Assembly (NCBI RefSeq): GCF_001650875.1
Contig: NZ_LXYI01000016.1
Location: forward strand, 1 to 64,000
Origin: Sulfitobacter sp. EhC04
Lineage (GTDB): Bacteria; Pseudomonadota; Alphaproteobacteria; Rhodobacterales; Rhodobacteraceae
Length of the DNA: 64,000 nt
Reading direction: 5' to 3'
Positions 55,580 through 64,000 of the stretch are shown here, one piece after another. The notes below the pieces were generated by a model that did no database searches, was not told where the DNA came from, and was given only the letters and a program-made list of their open reading frames with translations. Positions within the stretch are counted from its first letter, which is position 1; each line of letters opens with the position of its first letter. The position numbers were made by a program, and so were the translations under genes.

Positions 55580-57445
55580 ATGCAATTCCATCTCAACGGT
55601 TTTCGCCCCGGTGATCCGGCCATCTCTGACCGCACAGGCAGGCCAGCGCAAACCGATACCGTGGACGTGCTGATCGTGGGCTGCGGCCCTGCGGGGCTGA
55701 CGCTGGCCGCACAACTGGCCGCCTTCCCCGAGATCACCACCCGCATCCTTGAGCGCAAACCCGGCCCGCTGGAGGTTGGACAGGCCGATGGCATCGCCTG
55801 CCGTTCAATGGAAATGTTCGAGGCTTTCGGATTTGCAGAGAAGGTCGCGAAGGAGGCCTATTGGGTCAACGAGGTCGCCTTTTGGCGGCCCGGTGCCGAG
55901 GGACGCAAAATCACCCGCGCCGACCGTATTCTGGACACGGAAGAGGGGCTGTCCGAGTTTCCCCATACCATCCTTAATCAGGCACGGGTGCATAACTTTT
56001 ACCTTGAGAAAATGCGCAACAGCCCCACCCGGCTGACGCCGGATTACAACCGTGCGCTGGTGTCACTGGCCCGGACGGATGACCCCGATTACCCGGTTCG
56101 GGCCGTGTTCGATTGCCTTGATGCCCCCGGCACGCAGGAAACCCTGCGCGCCCGCTACGTCGTGGGCTGCGACGGGGCGCGCAGCGCGGTGCGGTCCGAG
56201 ATGGGCCTGGACCTGAAAGGCGAGGCCACCCGCCAGTTGTGGGGGGTGATGGACATACTGGCGGTCACGGATTTCCCCGACATCCGATTGAAATGCGCCA
56301 TTCAATCTGCGGATCAGGGCAGCATCCTGATCATCCCGCGCGAGGGTGGCCATATGGTGCGGCTGTACATCGAGATGGACGCGCTGCATGGCAATGAGCG
56401 CGCCGCCGACAAGAACCTGACGGCCGAGGCCCTGATCGCCAAGGCGCAGGCCATCATGGCCCCCTATGCGCTTGACGTGAAAGAAGTCGCCTGGTGGTCG
56501 GCATATGAGATCGGACAACGCCTATGCGACCGTTTCGATGACGCGTCTCAGGGCGGGCATGGGGGCAAATCCGCGCGCATCTTCATCGCGGGGGATGCCT
56601 GCCACACCCATAGCCCCAAGGCGGGACAGGGCATGAATGTTTCCATGGCCGACGCCTTCAACCTGGGATGGAAACTGGCCGCCGTGTTGCGCGGGCAGGC
56701 TACCCCCGCCCTGCTGGACACCTATTCGGAGGAACGCCGCGCCAAGGCGAAGGAGTTGATCGACTTTGACCGCGACATGGCCCGGTTGTTCAGCGCCAAA
56801 CCGGCCTCCACTGAGGAGGCCGCTCAGTTTCAGCGCTATTTCCGTCAGCATGGCCGGTATACCGCAGGTGTCGAGACGCGTTATGATCCGTCGGTCCTGA
56901 CTGCGGACGGGACCCGTCAGGCGCTGGCAACTGGTCTGCCGATCGGGATGCGGTTCCATTCCGCCCCGGTGATCCGGGTGGCCGATGCAAAGCCCATGCA
57001 GCTTGGCCATACGATCAAGGCCGATGGGCGCTGGCGGCTCATCGCCTTTGCGGGCCGGGACGACACCGGTGCACCCGGCGGGCCGATGGCACAGCTAGGC
57101 GAGGGGCTGGCGCAGCGGGTGCCAGACGGTGACCCGGATGCGGTTCTGGATGTCAGGGCCGTTTTCCAGCAGCCCCACCGCAACCTGCACATCGACCGGA
57201 TGCCCGCCCTGCTGCTGCCCCGCAAGGGGCGGTATGGGCTGATCGACTATGAAAAGATCTTTGCCGCCGATCCGGCTGAAGGTCGGGATATTTTCGATCT
57301 GCGCAGCATCGACCGAAACGGGGGGGCGATGGTGCTGGTGCGGCCCGACCAATATGTCGCCGCGATCCTCCCGCTGGGCGATCTGGCGGGCTTTGATGCT
57401 TTCCTTGCAAAGTCGCCCCTGCGGTGGGGCGGGCAGACGGGCTGA
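55580..57445 (+). CDS. FAD-dependent aromatic hydroxylase, 3-hydroxybenzoate 4-monooxygenase-like
   Basis: A 621-residue flavoprotein monooxygenase of the phenol hydroxylase type. The motifs are GCGPAGLTLAAQL (about 37-49), CDGARSAVR, and GDACHTHSPKAGQGMN for FAD binding, then a C-terminal thioredoxin-like domain. The opening MQFHLNGFRPGDP recalls 3-hydroxybenzoate 4-monooxygenase. The ATG at 55580 follows an AAGGAGGA ribosome site. The substrate is a phenolic acid by similarity only. It is convergent with the fructokinase gene, 2 bases apart. Confidence 0.87.
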   Translation: MQFHLNGFRPGDPAISDRTGRPAQTDTVDVLIVGCGPAGLTLAAQLAAFPEITTRILERKPGPLEVGQADGIACRSMEMFEAFGFAEKVAKEAYWVNEVAFWRPGAEGRKITRADRILDTEEGLSEFPHTILNQARVHNFYLEKMRNSPTRLTPDYNRALVSLARTDDPDYPVRAVFDCLDAPGTQETLRARYVVGCDGARSAVRSEMGLDLKGEATRQLWGVMDILAVTDFPDIRLKCAIQSADQGSILIIPREGGHMVRLYIEMDALHGNERAADKNLTAEALIAKAQAIMAPYALDVKEVAWWSAYEIGQRLCDRFDDASQGGHGGKSARIFIAGDACHTHSPKAGQGMNVSMADAFNLGWKLAAVLRGQATPALLDTYSEERRAKAKELIDFDRDMARLFSAKPASTEEAAQFQRYFRQHGRYTAGVETRYDPSVLTADGTRQALATGLPIGMRFHSAPVIRVADAKPMQLGHTIKADGRWRLIAFAGRDDTGAPGGPMAQLGEGLAQRVPDGDPDAVLDVRAVFQQPHRNLHIDRMPALLLPRKGRYGLIDYEKIFAADPAEGRDIFDLRSIDRNGGAMVLVRPDQYVAAILPLGDLAGFDAFLAKSPLRWGGQTG

Positions 57446-57447
57446 CC

Positions 57448-58374
57448 CTATAATTCGCGCGCCCAAGGCGGGTTCGCACCCGCGCGTGAGACGGTCACCG
57501 CAGCCACGCGCGCGCCAAATGTCAGCGCGTCGGTCACGGCCTGCGCCGACAGCCCGCGCACCGCGTCTTTCGTCAGTAGCCCCTGTTCGGACAGGCTGGC
57601 CAGGACGCCCGCGTTGAAGGTATCGCCAGCGCCAACGGTATCCACCACCTTGGCGCGCAGCGCGGGCACGGTCACGTCGGTGCCATCGGCCAGATAGGCT
57701 GTCGCGCCCTCCCCGCCGCGCGTCACGATGACCAGCGCGGGACCGTGATCCAGCAGCGCCCTGACCTTGTCCGGCACCGGCATTGGACCGGGATGGAGCC
57801 AGGTCAGATCCTCGTCAGAGACCTTGACGATATCGGCCTGCCTCAACATGGCCCCCAGCCGGGTGCGAAAGCGGTCTGCGTCACGGACAAAGCCGGGGCG
57901 GATGTTCGGGTCGATCATCACCGCACGCCCTGCCCCCGCCTGCGCCAACAGGTCCGCATAGGTGTCCGCGCAGGGCTCGCAGGCCAGGCTGATCCCACCA
58001 AGGTAGAGCGCCGTCACATCATCACCCACGCGGGGCAGCTCCTCCGGTGACAGCATCCGCCCGGCCGAGTTTTCGTCATAGAACATATAGCTGGCCTGCC
58101 CGCCGTTCAGCTCGACAAAGGCCAGAGTCGTCGGACGGTCCGCAAGGACCACATGGGATGTGTCCACCCCGTTTGCCGTCAGCGCCGCCGACAGCAGGTT
58201 GCCAAAGGAATCTGTCGAGATGCCCGTCAGCATCCCCGCGGGCACGCCCAGCCGCCCCAGCGCGATGGCGGTGTTGAAAATCGCGCCGCCCACATGCGGC
58301 GCGAAGCCAGCGGCACCTGATGGGCTTGAGATCGGCAGCATGTCGATCAGGGCCTCGCCCGCACATAGGATCAT
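57448..58374 (-). CDS. PfkB-family carbohydrate kinase (fructokinase-like)
   Basis: A 308-residue ribokinase-fold sugar kinase. The N-terminal MILCAGEALIDMLP, the substrate region GGAIFNTAIALGRLG and the catalytic VDTVGAGDTFNAGVL with the Asp base are clear. Fructokinase is the likely activity, next to pgm. The ATG at 58374 follows a GGGGGGAA site; the open frame to 58458 adds unrelated residues. Confidence 0.87.
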   Translation of the reverse strand: MILCAGEALIDMLPISSPSGAAGFAPHVGGAIFNTAIALGRLGVPAGMLTGISTDSFGNLLSAALTANGVDTSHVVLADRPTTLAFVELNGGQASYMFYDENSAGRMLSPEELPRVGDDVTALYLGGISLACEPCADTYADLLAQAGAGRAVMIDPNIRPGFVRDADRFRTRLGAMLRQADIVKVSDEDLTWLHPGPMPVPDKVRALLDHGPALVIVTRGGEGATAYLADGTDVTVPALRAKVVDTVGAGDTFNAGVLASLSEQGLLTKDAVRGLSAQAVTDALTFGARVAAVTVSRAGANPPWAREL

Positions 58375-58733
58375 CAATATTCCCCCCTCGGGAAGCTGCC
58401 GCGTACAGGCGCGGCTTTTGTCCCCATATTGGATGAAAGCCACGCCGCCGGATGTCAAGAATAATAAATCACTCTAGTTTATTAATTATGCAGATTACGC
58501 CCCGGCTGGCCGTTTATCGTTGAAGGCCATGACGCCCGGCGCTATCCGGATCAGGCTCCACGCTACGTGCGGCGGCATGGCTGCAACCTTATGTGCTGCC
58601 AGGCGTCACACCACCGGCGTGGTTACGCTGGCCTGTTCAACCGCCCCTTGCACGGGCCGCCAACTTGCTGTCCGATGTGGCCAAGCCAATTCCAGCTCCA
58701 AGATCAGATACATAAAGACAAAAAGGTTATTCC
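58375..58733. promoter_or_regulatory. Intergenic region between fructokinase and pgm with an AT-rich inverted repeat
   Basis: A 359-base divergent region. An AT-rich stretch holds TAATAAA (58462-58468) and TTTATTA (58478-58484), a perfect 7-bp inverted repeat with a 9-base spacer. It is a candidate operator or promoter about 90 bases upstream of the kinase start. Nothing else recognised between 58500 and 58733. Confidence 0.5.
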
Positions 58734-60365
58734 ATGACGACAATTACCCAGGACTGCGCCCCATTTGAGGGGCAGAAACCCGGCACCTCGGGCCTGCGCA
58801 AGAAAACCCGAGTCTTCATGGAGCCGGGCTATGTGGAGTCTTTTGTCCAATCCACCTTCAACGCCATCGAAGGGGTCGAAGGCAAGACCCTGGTAATCGG
58901 AGGCGACGGGCGGTTCTTCAACGCCGAAGCGATCCAGACAATCCTGCGGATGGCCGCAGGCAACGGCGCGAAACGCGCCATCGTCGGCAAGGACGGGCTG
59001 CTGTCCACCCCGGCAGCGTCAAACCTGATCCGCAAGCGCGGCGCATTTGGCGGGCTGATCCTGTCGGCCAGCCACAACCCCGGCGGGATCGACGCGGATT
59101 TTGGCCTGAAATACAATGTCTCCAACGGTGGCCCGGCCCCCGAAAGCGTGACCGCCGCGATCTTTGAGGAAACCAGGACCATCAGCAGCTACAAGACGCT
59201 GGACACCGACGACATTGACCTGGGCGATCTGGGCGAGACGAAACTGGGCGACATGACGGTCGAGATTGTCGATCCGGTCGCCGCCTACGCCACCCTGATG
59301 GAAAAACTGTTCGATTTCGACGCAATCAAGGGGCTTTTCCAGGCCGGGTTTACCATGCGGTTCGACGCCATGCACGCCGTCACCGGCCCCTATGCCAAGG
59401 CGATCCTTGAGGACAAGCTGGGCGCGCCGGAAGGCACCGTATTGAACGGCGTGCCGTCGGTCGATTTCGGCAAGGGCCATCCGGACCCGAACCCGATCTG
59501 GGCCAAGCCGCTGGTCGACATGGTGATGGCCGAAGACGGCCCCGATTTCGCCGCCGCCTCGGATGGGGACGGGGACCGCAACATGATCCTGGGGCGCGGC
59601 GTTTACGTGACGCCCTCCGACAGCCTTGCCGTACTGGCGGCGAATGCCCACCTGGCACCGGGCTACAAGGACGGGATTGCCGGCGTTGCGCGCTCAATGC
59701 CCACCAGCCGCGCCAGTGACCGCGTCGCCGACGCGATGGGGATCGCCTGTTTCGAAACCCCCACGGGGTGGAAATTCTTCGGCAACCTGCTGGACGCGGG
59801 CAAGGTGACGCTCTGCGGCGAGGAAAGCGCCGGCACCGGCAGCAGCCATGTGCGCGAAAAGGATGGGCTCTGGGCCGTGCTGCTCTGGCTCAACATCATC
59901 GCGGTGCGGGGCCAGTCGGTGCATCACATCCTCAAGGATCACTGGAAGGAATATGGCCGCAACTATTACTCGCGGCATGACTACGAGGCCGTCGATGCCA
60001 GTGCCGCAGCCGAGTTGATGGCCGCGCTGGAAGCAGCATTGCCGAAGCTGCCCGGACAGGCCCCCGCCGGGCTGATGATCACGGAGGCGGACCAGTTTTC
60101 CTACCACGATCCGGTGGACGGTTCGGTGAGCGAGAACCAGGGTCTGCGGATCAACTTTGACGGCGACGCGCGCGGCGTGCTGCGCCTGTCCGGGACAGGT
60201 ACGGAAGGGGCAACGCTGCGGGTCTATCTGGAACGCTACGAAGCACCTGACGGTGATCTGGAGATCGAGACGCAGGCAGCCCTGGCCCAGGTCGCGGCGG
60301 CGGTGGCCCAGTTCAGTGATCTGGAAAAGCGCACCGGCAGGACGAAACCCGACGTCATGACCTGA
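58734..60365 (+). CDS. pgm: Phosphoglucomutase, alpha-D-glucose-specific
   Basis: Interconverts glucose 1-phosphate and glucose 6-phosphate. The 543-residue protein has the phosphoserine loop LILSASHNPGG, the magnesium loop ASDGDGDRN, the sugar-binding loop CGEESAGTGSS and the phosphate-binding loop LRLSGTGTEGATLR. It opens PFEGQKPGTSGLRKKTRVF, as in the family. Glucose 1-phosphate made here can feed the nucleotide-sugar genes at 50032-52330. Confidence 0.95.
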   Translation: MTTITQDCAPFEGQKPGTSGLRKKTRVFMEPGYVESFVQSTFNAIEGVEGKTLVIGGDGRFFNAEAIQTILRMAAGNGAKRAIVGKDGLLSTPAASNLIRKRGAFGGLILSASHNPGGIDADFGLKYNVSNGGPAPESVTAAIFEETRTISSYKTLDTDDIDLGDLGETKLGDMTVEIVDPVAAYATLMEKLFDFDAIKGLFQAGFTMRFDAMHAVTGPYAKAILEDKLGAPEGTVLNGVPSVDFGKGHPDPNPIWAKPLVDMVMAEDGPDFAAASDGDGDRNMILGRGVYVTPSDSLAVLAANAHLAPGYKDGIAGVARSMPTSRASDRVADAMGIACFETPTGWKFFGNLLDAGKVTLCGEESAGTGSSHVREKDGLWAVLLWLNIIAVRGQSVHHILKDHWKEYGRNYYSRHDYEAVDASAAAELMAALEAALPKLPGQAPAGLMITEADQFSYHDPVDGSVSENQGLRINFDGDARGVLRLSGTGTEGATLRVYLERYEAPDGDLEIETQAALAQVAAAVAQFSDLEKRTGRTKPDVMT

Positions 60366-60426
60366 GGGTGAGGCTCAGGCCGGGCGGGCGCGTCAGGGTA
60401 TCGGCTATAGCCTTCACCCCGCCTCT

Positions 60427-61227
60427 TCAGAACAGATCTTTCAGCGCCGCGAACAACTCCGCCTGCGAAGAGATGTCGAGCTTGCGATAGATGTTGCGCC
60501 GATGCACCTTGACCGTCTCGCGCGCGATGCCAAGGTCAAGCGCCGCCGACAGGTTGGAATGCCCCTGCAGGATCAACGCGGCCAGCTGCGCCTCCCGCCG
60601 GGTCAGGGAGGTGCCGGAGAGCGCGGTGACGTGATCGCGGATCATCGTGTCCAGCGGGCTTTGGACCGGCGGCCGGGCCCTCTCGCCCAACTGATCCTGA
60701 CGATGCTCGCAATACTGGCGCAGCATTTCCAGCATGACAGGGCTGAAATGGCGCAGACATTGCAGTTCCTTGCGTTTGAAGCGTCCCTGTCCGGCTTGCC
60801 TGCTCATTGACAGGTGGCCCGTGGCACCGCCCTTGAGGTCAACCAGCAGGCCAACCTCGTCGCAGATTTCGGTCTTGCTATAGTACTGAAGGTAATATTC
60901 GCCGGAAAAGAAGCGGTCCGGCGCGATCTCGGACAGCCGGTACATCGCGCCGGGGGAGGCCCGTTTGCGCATCTGGAAAAACGGATCAAGCCGATAGGAC
61001 CCGTCCAGGTAGTGACGCGGATAGGAGGTCTTGAGCGACCAATCCGCCAGCCAACTGTCCAACGCCTGTGGCGTGCCACTGTCGCTGAACCGCAGAATCA
61101 GAAAGGTATCGAACCGCAACCGCGCGCGCAGCAGGCGGCGAAAATGTTCAAAGAACGATTCGTCCCTGCAATGGGCAAAGGCCCTCTGGAGGCGGCGCAC
61201 ATCACCCTCTCTGAGCATCTCAGTCAT
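60427..61227 (-). CDS. LuxR-family transcriptional regulator
   Basis: A 266-residue protein. The C-terminal HTH (about 205-262) contains LTRREAQLAALILQGHSNL and IARETVKVHRRNIYRKLDI, a classic LuxR/GerE signature. The N-terminal 190 residues form an unassigned sensor. It is divergent from a polyamine-type ABC operon with a tandem repeat and short dyad between, so it probably controls that uptake system. Confidence 0.88.
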   Translation of the reverse strand: MTEMLREGDVRRLQRAFAHCRDESFFEHFRRLLRARLRFDTFLILRFSDSGTPQALDSWLADWSLKTSYPRHYLDGSYRLDPFFQMRKRASPGAMYRLSEIAPDRFFSGEYYLQYYSKTEICDEVGLLVDLKGGATGHLSMSRQAGQGRFKRKELQCLRHFSPVMLEMLRQYCEHRQDQLGERARPPVQSPLDTMIRDHVTALSGTSLTRREAQLAALILQGHSNLSAALDLGIARETVKVHRRNIYRKLDISSQAELFAALKDLF

Positions 61228-61261
61228 TTATAACCCCCAAAAAGCCAATCTTTAGTCATTT

Positions 61262-61286
61262 AATACCCCTGCGGGGGTATTTTTTT
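61262..61286 (+). terminator. Stem-loop with T tract upstream of the ABC operon
   Basis: A perfect 8-bp stem (AATACCCC at 61262-61269, GGGGTATT at 61274-61281) with a TGCG loop runs into a T tract ending at 61286. It points toward the ABC operon but lies well upstream of it. It could insulate the operon from readthrough or, if a promoter lies further left, act as an attenuator. On the minus strand it falls in the regulator's leader. Confidence 0.7.
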
Positions 61287-61333
61287 GCCAGACTATTGCA
61301 GCAATCATTCGTTTGCATGGTGTTTGCCCCAAT

Positions 61334-61353
61334 CTAGGGCGACCTAGGGCGAC
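61334..61353. promoter_or_regulatory. Tandem repeat and dyad upstream of the ABC operon
   Basis: CTAGGGCGAC occurs twice in tandem (61334-61343 and 61344-61353). Across the junction it makes an inverted repeat CTAGG-GCGA-CCTAG (61334-61347). The site lies 34 bases before the operon's first start codon and suits a dimeric regulator such as the divergent LuxR-type protein. Confidence 0.55.
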
Positions 61354-61386
61354 GTTGAAAAGACCATAACAGGGGGAACGCTTAAA

Positions 61387-62466
61387 GTGGCGACAGCCAT
61401 CAGTGTACGCAATCTGCGCAAGGTCTATCCGGGACAACCGCCCGTCGTCGCGCTGGCGGATGCCAGCATCGACATCAAGGACAACGAATTTTTCACCCTG
61501 CTGGGCCCGTCGGGCTGCGGCAAGACAACCCTGCTGCGGATGATCGCCGGGTTCGAGCATCCGACGGCAGGAAGCCTGACCATGCACGGTGAAAACCTGC
61601 TGGACCTGCCGCCCTACAAACGGCCGGTGAACACGGTCTTCCAAAGCTATGCGCTGTTCCCGCATCTGACCGTGGCCCAGAACATCGGTTTCGGTCTTGA
61701 GATGCTGGGCAAGCCCAAAGCGGAGATCAGGCAGACCGTCGATGAGATGATGGCGCTTGTGAAGATGACGGAGATGGCGGACCGCCAGACCGGCCAGATC
61801 TCCGGCGGCCAGCAGCAGCGGGTGGCACTGGCCCGTGCCTTGGCCCCCAAGCCGCGTGTGCTGTTGCTGGACGAACCGCTCAGCGCGCTGGATTTCAAAC
61901 TGCGCAAGGACATGCAGCTGGAACTCAAACGCCTGCAAAAGGAGACCGGGATCACCTTTGTCTTCGTGACCCACGATCAGGAAGAGGCGCTGACCATGTC
62001 GGACCGGATCGCGGTGATGAGCGCGGGCGAAATCCGCCAGATCGGCAACCCCCGCCAGATCTACGACCAGCCCGCTGAACGCTTTGTCGCGGATTTCATC
62101 GGGGATACCAATTTCCTGCCCGCCGAGGTGATCGACACTAAAGGGCAAACTGTCACGATACGCCTGTCATCGGGCAAAGAGATTGCGGCCCGCGCGGCAG
62201 AGGGCGGATCGCACAAGGGCAAGGTCACCCTCGCCGTGCGCCCCGAACACGCCAACATTGGCCCCGAGGCCGACGGTCTGCTCGGCGGCACGCTGGGCGA
62301 AGTCGTCTATTTCGGGACCGACACGCATTACCATGTGGCACTGGAGGACGGGACCGGCTTCGTCGTGCGGCAACAGAACCGCCCGGATGCGGCGGCCCAA
62401 TTTTCCACCGGCGACCGTGTCGGCGTGCATTTCGCACCCGGCATCGGCCAGGTCCTGAAGGATTGA
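61387..62466 (+). CDS. ABC transporter ATPase, polyamine-type (PotA-like)
   Basis: A 359-residue ATPase. Walker A is GPSGCGKTT, signature [14 protein letters not shown], Walker [13 protein letters not shown], followed by a C-terminal TOBE domain. It starts with GTG at 61387 after GGGGGA. It opens a second polyamine-type importer operon, distinct from that at 39184-44458, with the permease gene 4 bases on. Confidence 0.92.
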   Translation: MATAISVRNLRKVYPGQPPVVALADASIDIKDNEFFTLLGPSGCGKTTLLRMIAGFEHPTAGSLTMHGENLLDLPPYKRPVNTVFQSYALFPHLTVAQNIGFGLEMLGKPKAEIRQTVDEMMALVKMTEMADRQTGQISGGQQQRVALARALAPKPRVLLLDEPLSALDFKLRKDMQLELKRLQKETGITFVFVTHDQEEALTMSDRIAVMSAGEIRQIGNPRQIYDQPAERFVADFIGDTNFLPAEVIDTKGQTVTIRLSSGKEIAARAAEGGSHKGKVTLAVRPEHANIGPEADGLLGGTLGEVVYFGTDTHYHVALEDGTGFVVRQQNRPDAAAQFSTGDRVGVHFAPGIGQVLKD

Positions 62467-62470
62467 CCTG

Positions 62471-63382
62471 ATGGCCGATCTGTCCTCTGCCGCCGAGACA
62501 CAGGCCAGCCGCCGCCGCTGGCTGTTGCTGGCACCCGCCCTGTTCATCCTGGTCTTCGCCGCCGCCGGGCCGCTGCTGATCACGCTGGTCTATTCGTTCC
62601 TGACCCCCGGCGATTACGGCGGCGTCGAATGGCAGGCGTCCTGGCAGGCCTGGTTCAACGTCTTCATGGAGCGCGATATCTTTGACGACACGCTGGGCTG
62701 GTCGGACGCGCATCTGAGCATCTTCTGGCGGTCCGTAAAGCTGTCGCTGATGACCACGGTACTCTGCCTCTTCTTTGGCTTTCCCACCGCCTATTTCATC
62801 GCGACCCGCCCCAAGAAACAGCGCGACCTGTGGATGCTGCTGATCATCATACCGTTCTGGACCAACCTGCTGATCCGCACCTTTGCGGTGGTCGAACTGA
62901 TCCGGGCGGAAGGTACGGTCAACACGCTGCTGATCTGGCTTGGGATCATCGACTCGCCGATCCACATGCTGTTCACCGAATTCTCGATCCTGCTCGGCAT
63001 GGTCTATGTCTATCTGCCGCTGATGGTGCTGCCGCTCTATGCCTCGATGGAACGGCTGGATTTCAGCCTCGTCGAGGCAGGCTATGACCTTTACGCCACG
63101 CGCTTGAAGGTGTTGCGCCGGGTGATCCTGCCGCTGGTCAAACCGGGCGTGATCGCAGGCTCGATCCTTGTCTTCGTGCCGTCGTTGGGCGCTTACGTGA
63201 CGCCCCGCGTGATGGGCGGCGGCAACCAGTTGATGATCGGCAACCTGATCGAGCTGCAATTCGGCCAGGGGCGCAACTGGCCGCTGGGGGCCGCGCTGTC
63301 GATCACGCTGCTGGCAATCGTGATGGTGGCCCTGATGGCCTATGTCCGCGCCGCCGGAAATCAGGAGCCGCACCGTGTCTAA
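62471..63382 (+). CDS. ABC transporter permease, PotB-like
   Basis: A 303-residue membrane subunit of normal length for PotB. It has a first helix at about residues 18-42 (LLLAPALFILVFAAAGPLLI), five further hydrophobic stretches and the EAA-type loop SLVEAGYDLYATRLKVLRRV. Unlike the PotB-like protein at 40367-42061 it has no large insert. Its end overlaps the GTG start of the next permease. Confidence 0.92.
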   Translation: MADLSSAAETQASRRRWLLLAPALFILVFAAAGPLLITLVYSFLTPGDYGGVEWQASWQAWFNVFMERDIFDDTLGWSDAHLSIFWRSVKLSLMTTVLCLFFGFPTAYFIATRPKKQRDLWMLLIIIPFWTNLLIRTFAVVELIRAEGTVNTLLIWLGIIDSPIHMLFTEFSILLGMVYVYLPLMVLPLYASMERLDFSLVEAGYDLYATRLKVLRRVILPLVKPGVIAGSILVFVPSLGAYVTPRVMGGGNQLMIGNLIELQFGQGRNWPLGAALSITLLAIVMVALMAYVRAAGNQEPHRV

Positions 63383-64000
63383 GGCATTCAACATCAGCCG
63401 GCAAAACGGCTTTACCACCATTGCGATTACCTGTTTCGTGCTGCTTTACCTGCCGATCGTCCTGCTTGTCGTCTATTCCTTCAATTCCGGCCCCTCGGTC
63501 GCGATCTGGGAAGGGTTCTCCTGGCGCTGGTATCAATCGGCATGGGAAAACGATCAGGTACAGGAGGCCACCGTGCGCAGCCTGGTCATCGCGCTCTGGG
63601 CCTCCGCCATCTCGACCACCTGCGCGGTGCTGGCCGCATTGGCCACAACCCGCACCCGCAAGTTCAAGGGACAGGGCGCGGTCTTTGCCATGATCAACCA
63701 GCCGCTGATGGTGCCCGAGATCGTGACCGCCGTGGCGCTGCTGATCTTTTTCGCGATGATAAAGGTTTCGACCGGCTATACCGGGCTCGCTTACCTGATC
63801 GTCGCGCATTCGGCCTTTTGCATCCCCTTTGCCTACCTGCCGATTCGGGCGCGGCTGCAAGGGATGGACCTGAGCCTGGAACAAGCCGCCGCCGATCTCT
63901 ATGCCACCCCCTTCAAGGTGTTTCGCCGGGTCACCCTGCCCCAGCTCTGGCCGGGGATATTGGCCGGGGCGATGCTGGCCTTCGTGATTTCGCTGGACGA
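63375..64000 (+). CDS. ABC transporter permease, PotC-like (cut by the window edge)
   Basis: A GTG at 63375, overlapping the end of the preceding permease by 8 bases, opens a frame that runs off the right edge after about 208 residues. The protein begins SKAFNISRQNGFTTIAITCF and has a helix VLLYLPIVLLVVYSFNSGPS. Near the cut end it has the EAA-type loop LEQAAADLYATPFKVFRRVT. It completes the ATPase-PotB-PotC order. The binding-protein gene is not visible and may lie further right. Confidence 0.88.
   Translation, partial: MSKAFNISRQNGFTTIAITCFVLLYLPIVLLVVYSFNSGPSVAIWEGFSWRWYQSAWENDQVQEATVRSLVIALWASAISTTCAVLAALATTRTRKFKGQGAVFAMINQPLMVPEIVTAVALLIFFAMIKVSTGYTGLAYLIVAHSAFCIPFAYLPIRARLQGMDLSLEQAAADLYATPFKVFRRVTLPQLWPGILAGAMLAFVISLD

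Noticed and set aside
1-64000. CRISPR arrays and complete insertion sequences
   Set aside because: No regularly spaced direct repeats and no transposase with flanking inverted repeats were seen; only tniQ hints at a mobile element.

Overview
The window looks like a chromosomal segment of a Roseobacter-group alphaproteobacterium (Rhodobacteraceae). Supporting signs are high GC in the housekeeping genes, a hisS-hisZ-hisG operon using short HisG plus HisZ, a class II NrdJ, a DUF1489 protein, a long alphaproteobacterial-type HisS, purine and polyamine-type ABC systems, and enzymes for marine organosulfonate (DHPS) catabolism. Species cannot be named from the sequence alone.

Layout. 1-2280: an AT-richer patch with a TniQ-family transposition gene, a strong terminator and a perfect 12-bp inverted repeat. 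It abuts the 3' end of nrdJ and looks like the edge of a mobile element. 2315-13648: housekeeping genes nrdJ, DUF1489, hisG/hisZ/hisS, slyX, a lipoprotein and dnaE. 13774-14579: an ArsR-type regulator with an SRPBCC partner. 14770-23996: one long purine operon, xdhA-xdhB-xdhC followed by a BMP-type nucleoside/purine ABC transporter (ATPase, two permeases, binding protein), closed by a terminator. 24248-28381: GST, aldo/keto reductase, FAD oxidoreductase, DUF938 methyltransferase and GH25 lysozyme lipoprotein. 28475-35591 (minus strand): a dimethylglycine/sarcosine dehydrogenase-like protein, a D-lactate-dehydrogenase-type flavoprotein, gamma-glutamyltransferase and a 2-hydroxyacid dehydrogenase. 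35720-38911: SH3 protein, quinone reductase, BON-MscS channel and tRNA-Gln(UUG).

39184-49756 is a divergent catabolic island. On the minus strand it reads creatinase, class III aminotransferase, then an unusual polyamine-type ABC transporter. On the plus strand it reads an ectoine-hydrolase-like M24 protein and an M20 deacetylase. Creatinase would give sarcosine and urea, and the flavoprotein at 28475-30970 could take sarcosine onward. 50032-52330: a nucleotide-sugar epimerase and dehydrogenase pair. 52583-55038: hpsN-comD-comE for DHPS/sulfopyruvate breakdown. 55060-57445: a MarR regulator diverging from an aromatic-ring monooxygenase, with two matching operator palindromes. 57448-60365: fructokinase and pgm. 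60427-64000: a LuxR-type regulator diverging from a second polyamine-type ABC operon that runs off the right edge.

Beyond genes, the window carries two dispersed non-coding families. One is a mosaic Rhodobacterales-like intergenic repeat: three full copies plus two partial ones, one of the partials lying in frame inside xdhA. The other is a double perfect palindrome sitting between convergent genes at two places. These, the creatinase/transporter island and the tniQ/nrdJ junction are the parts most worth a second look.
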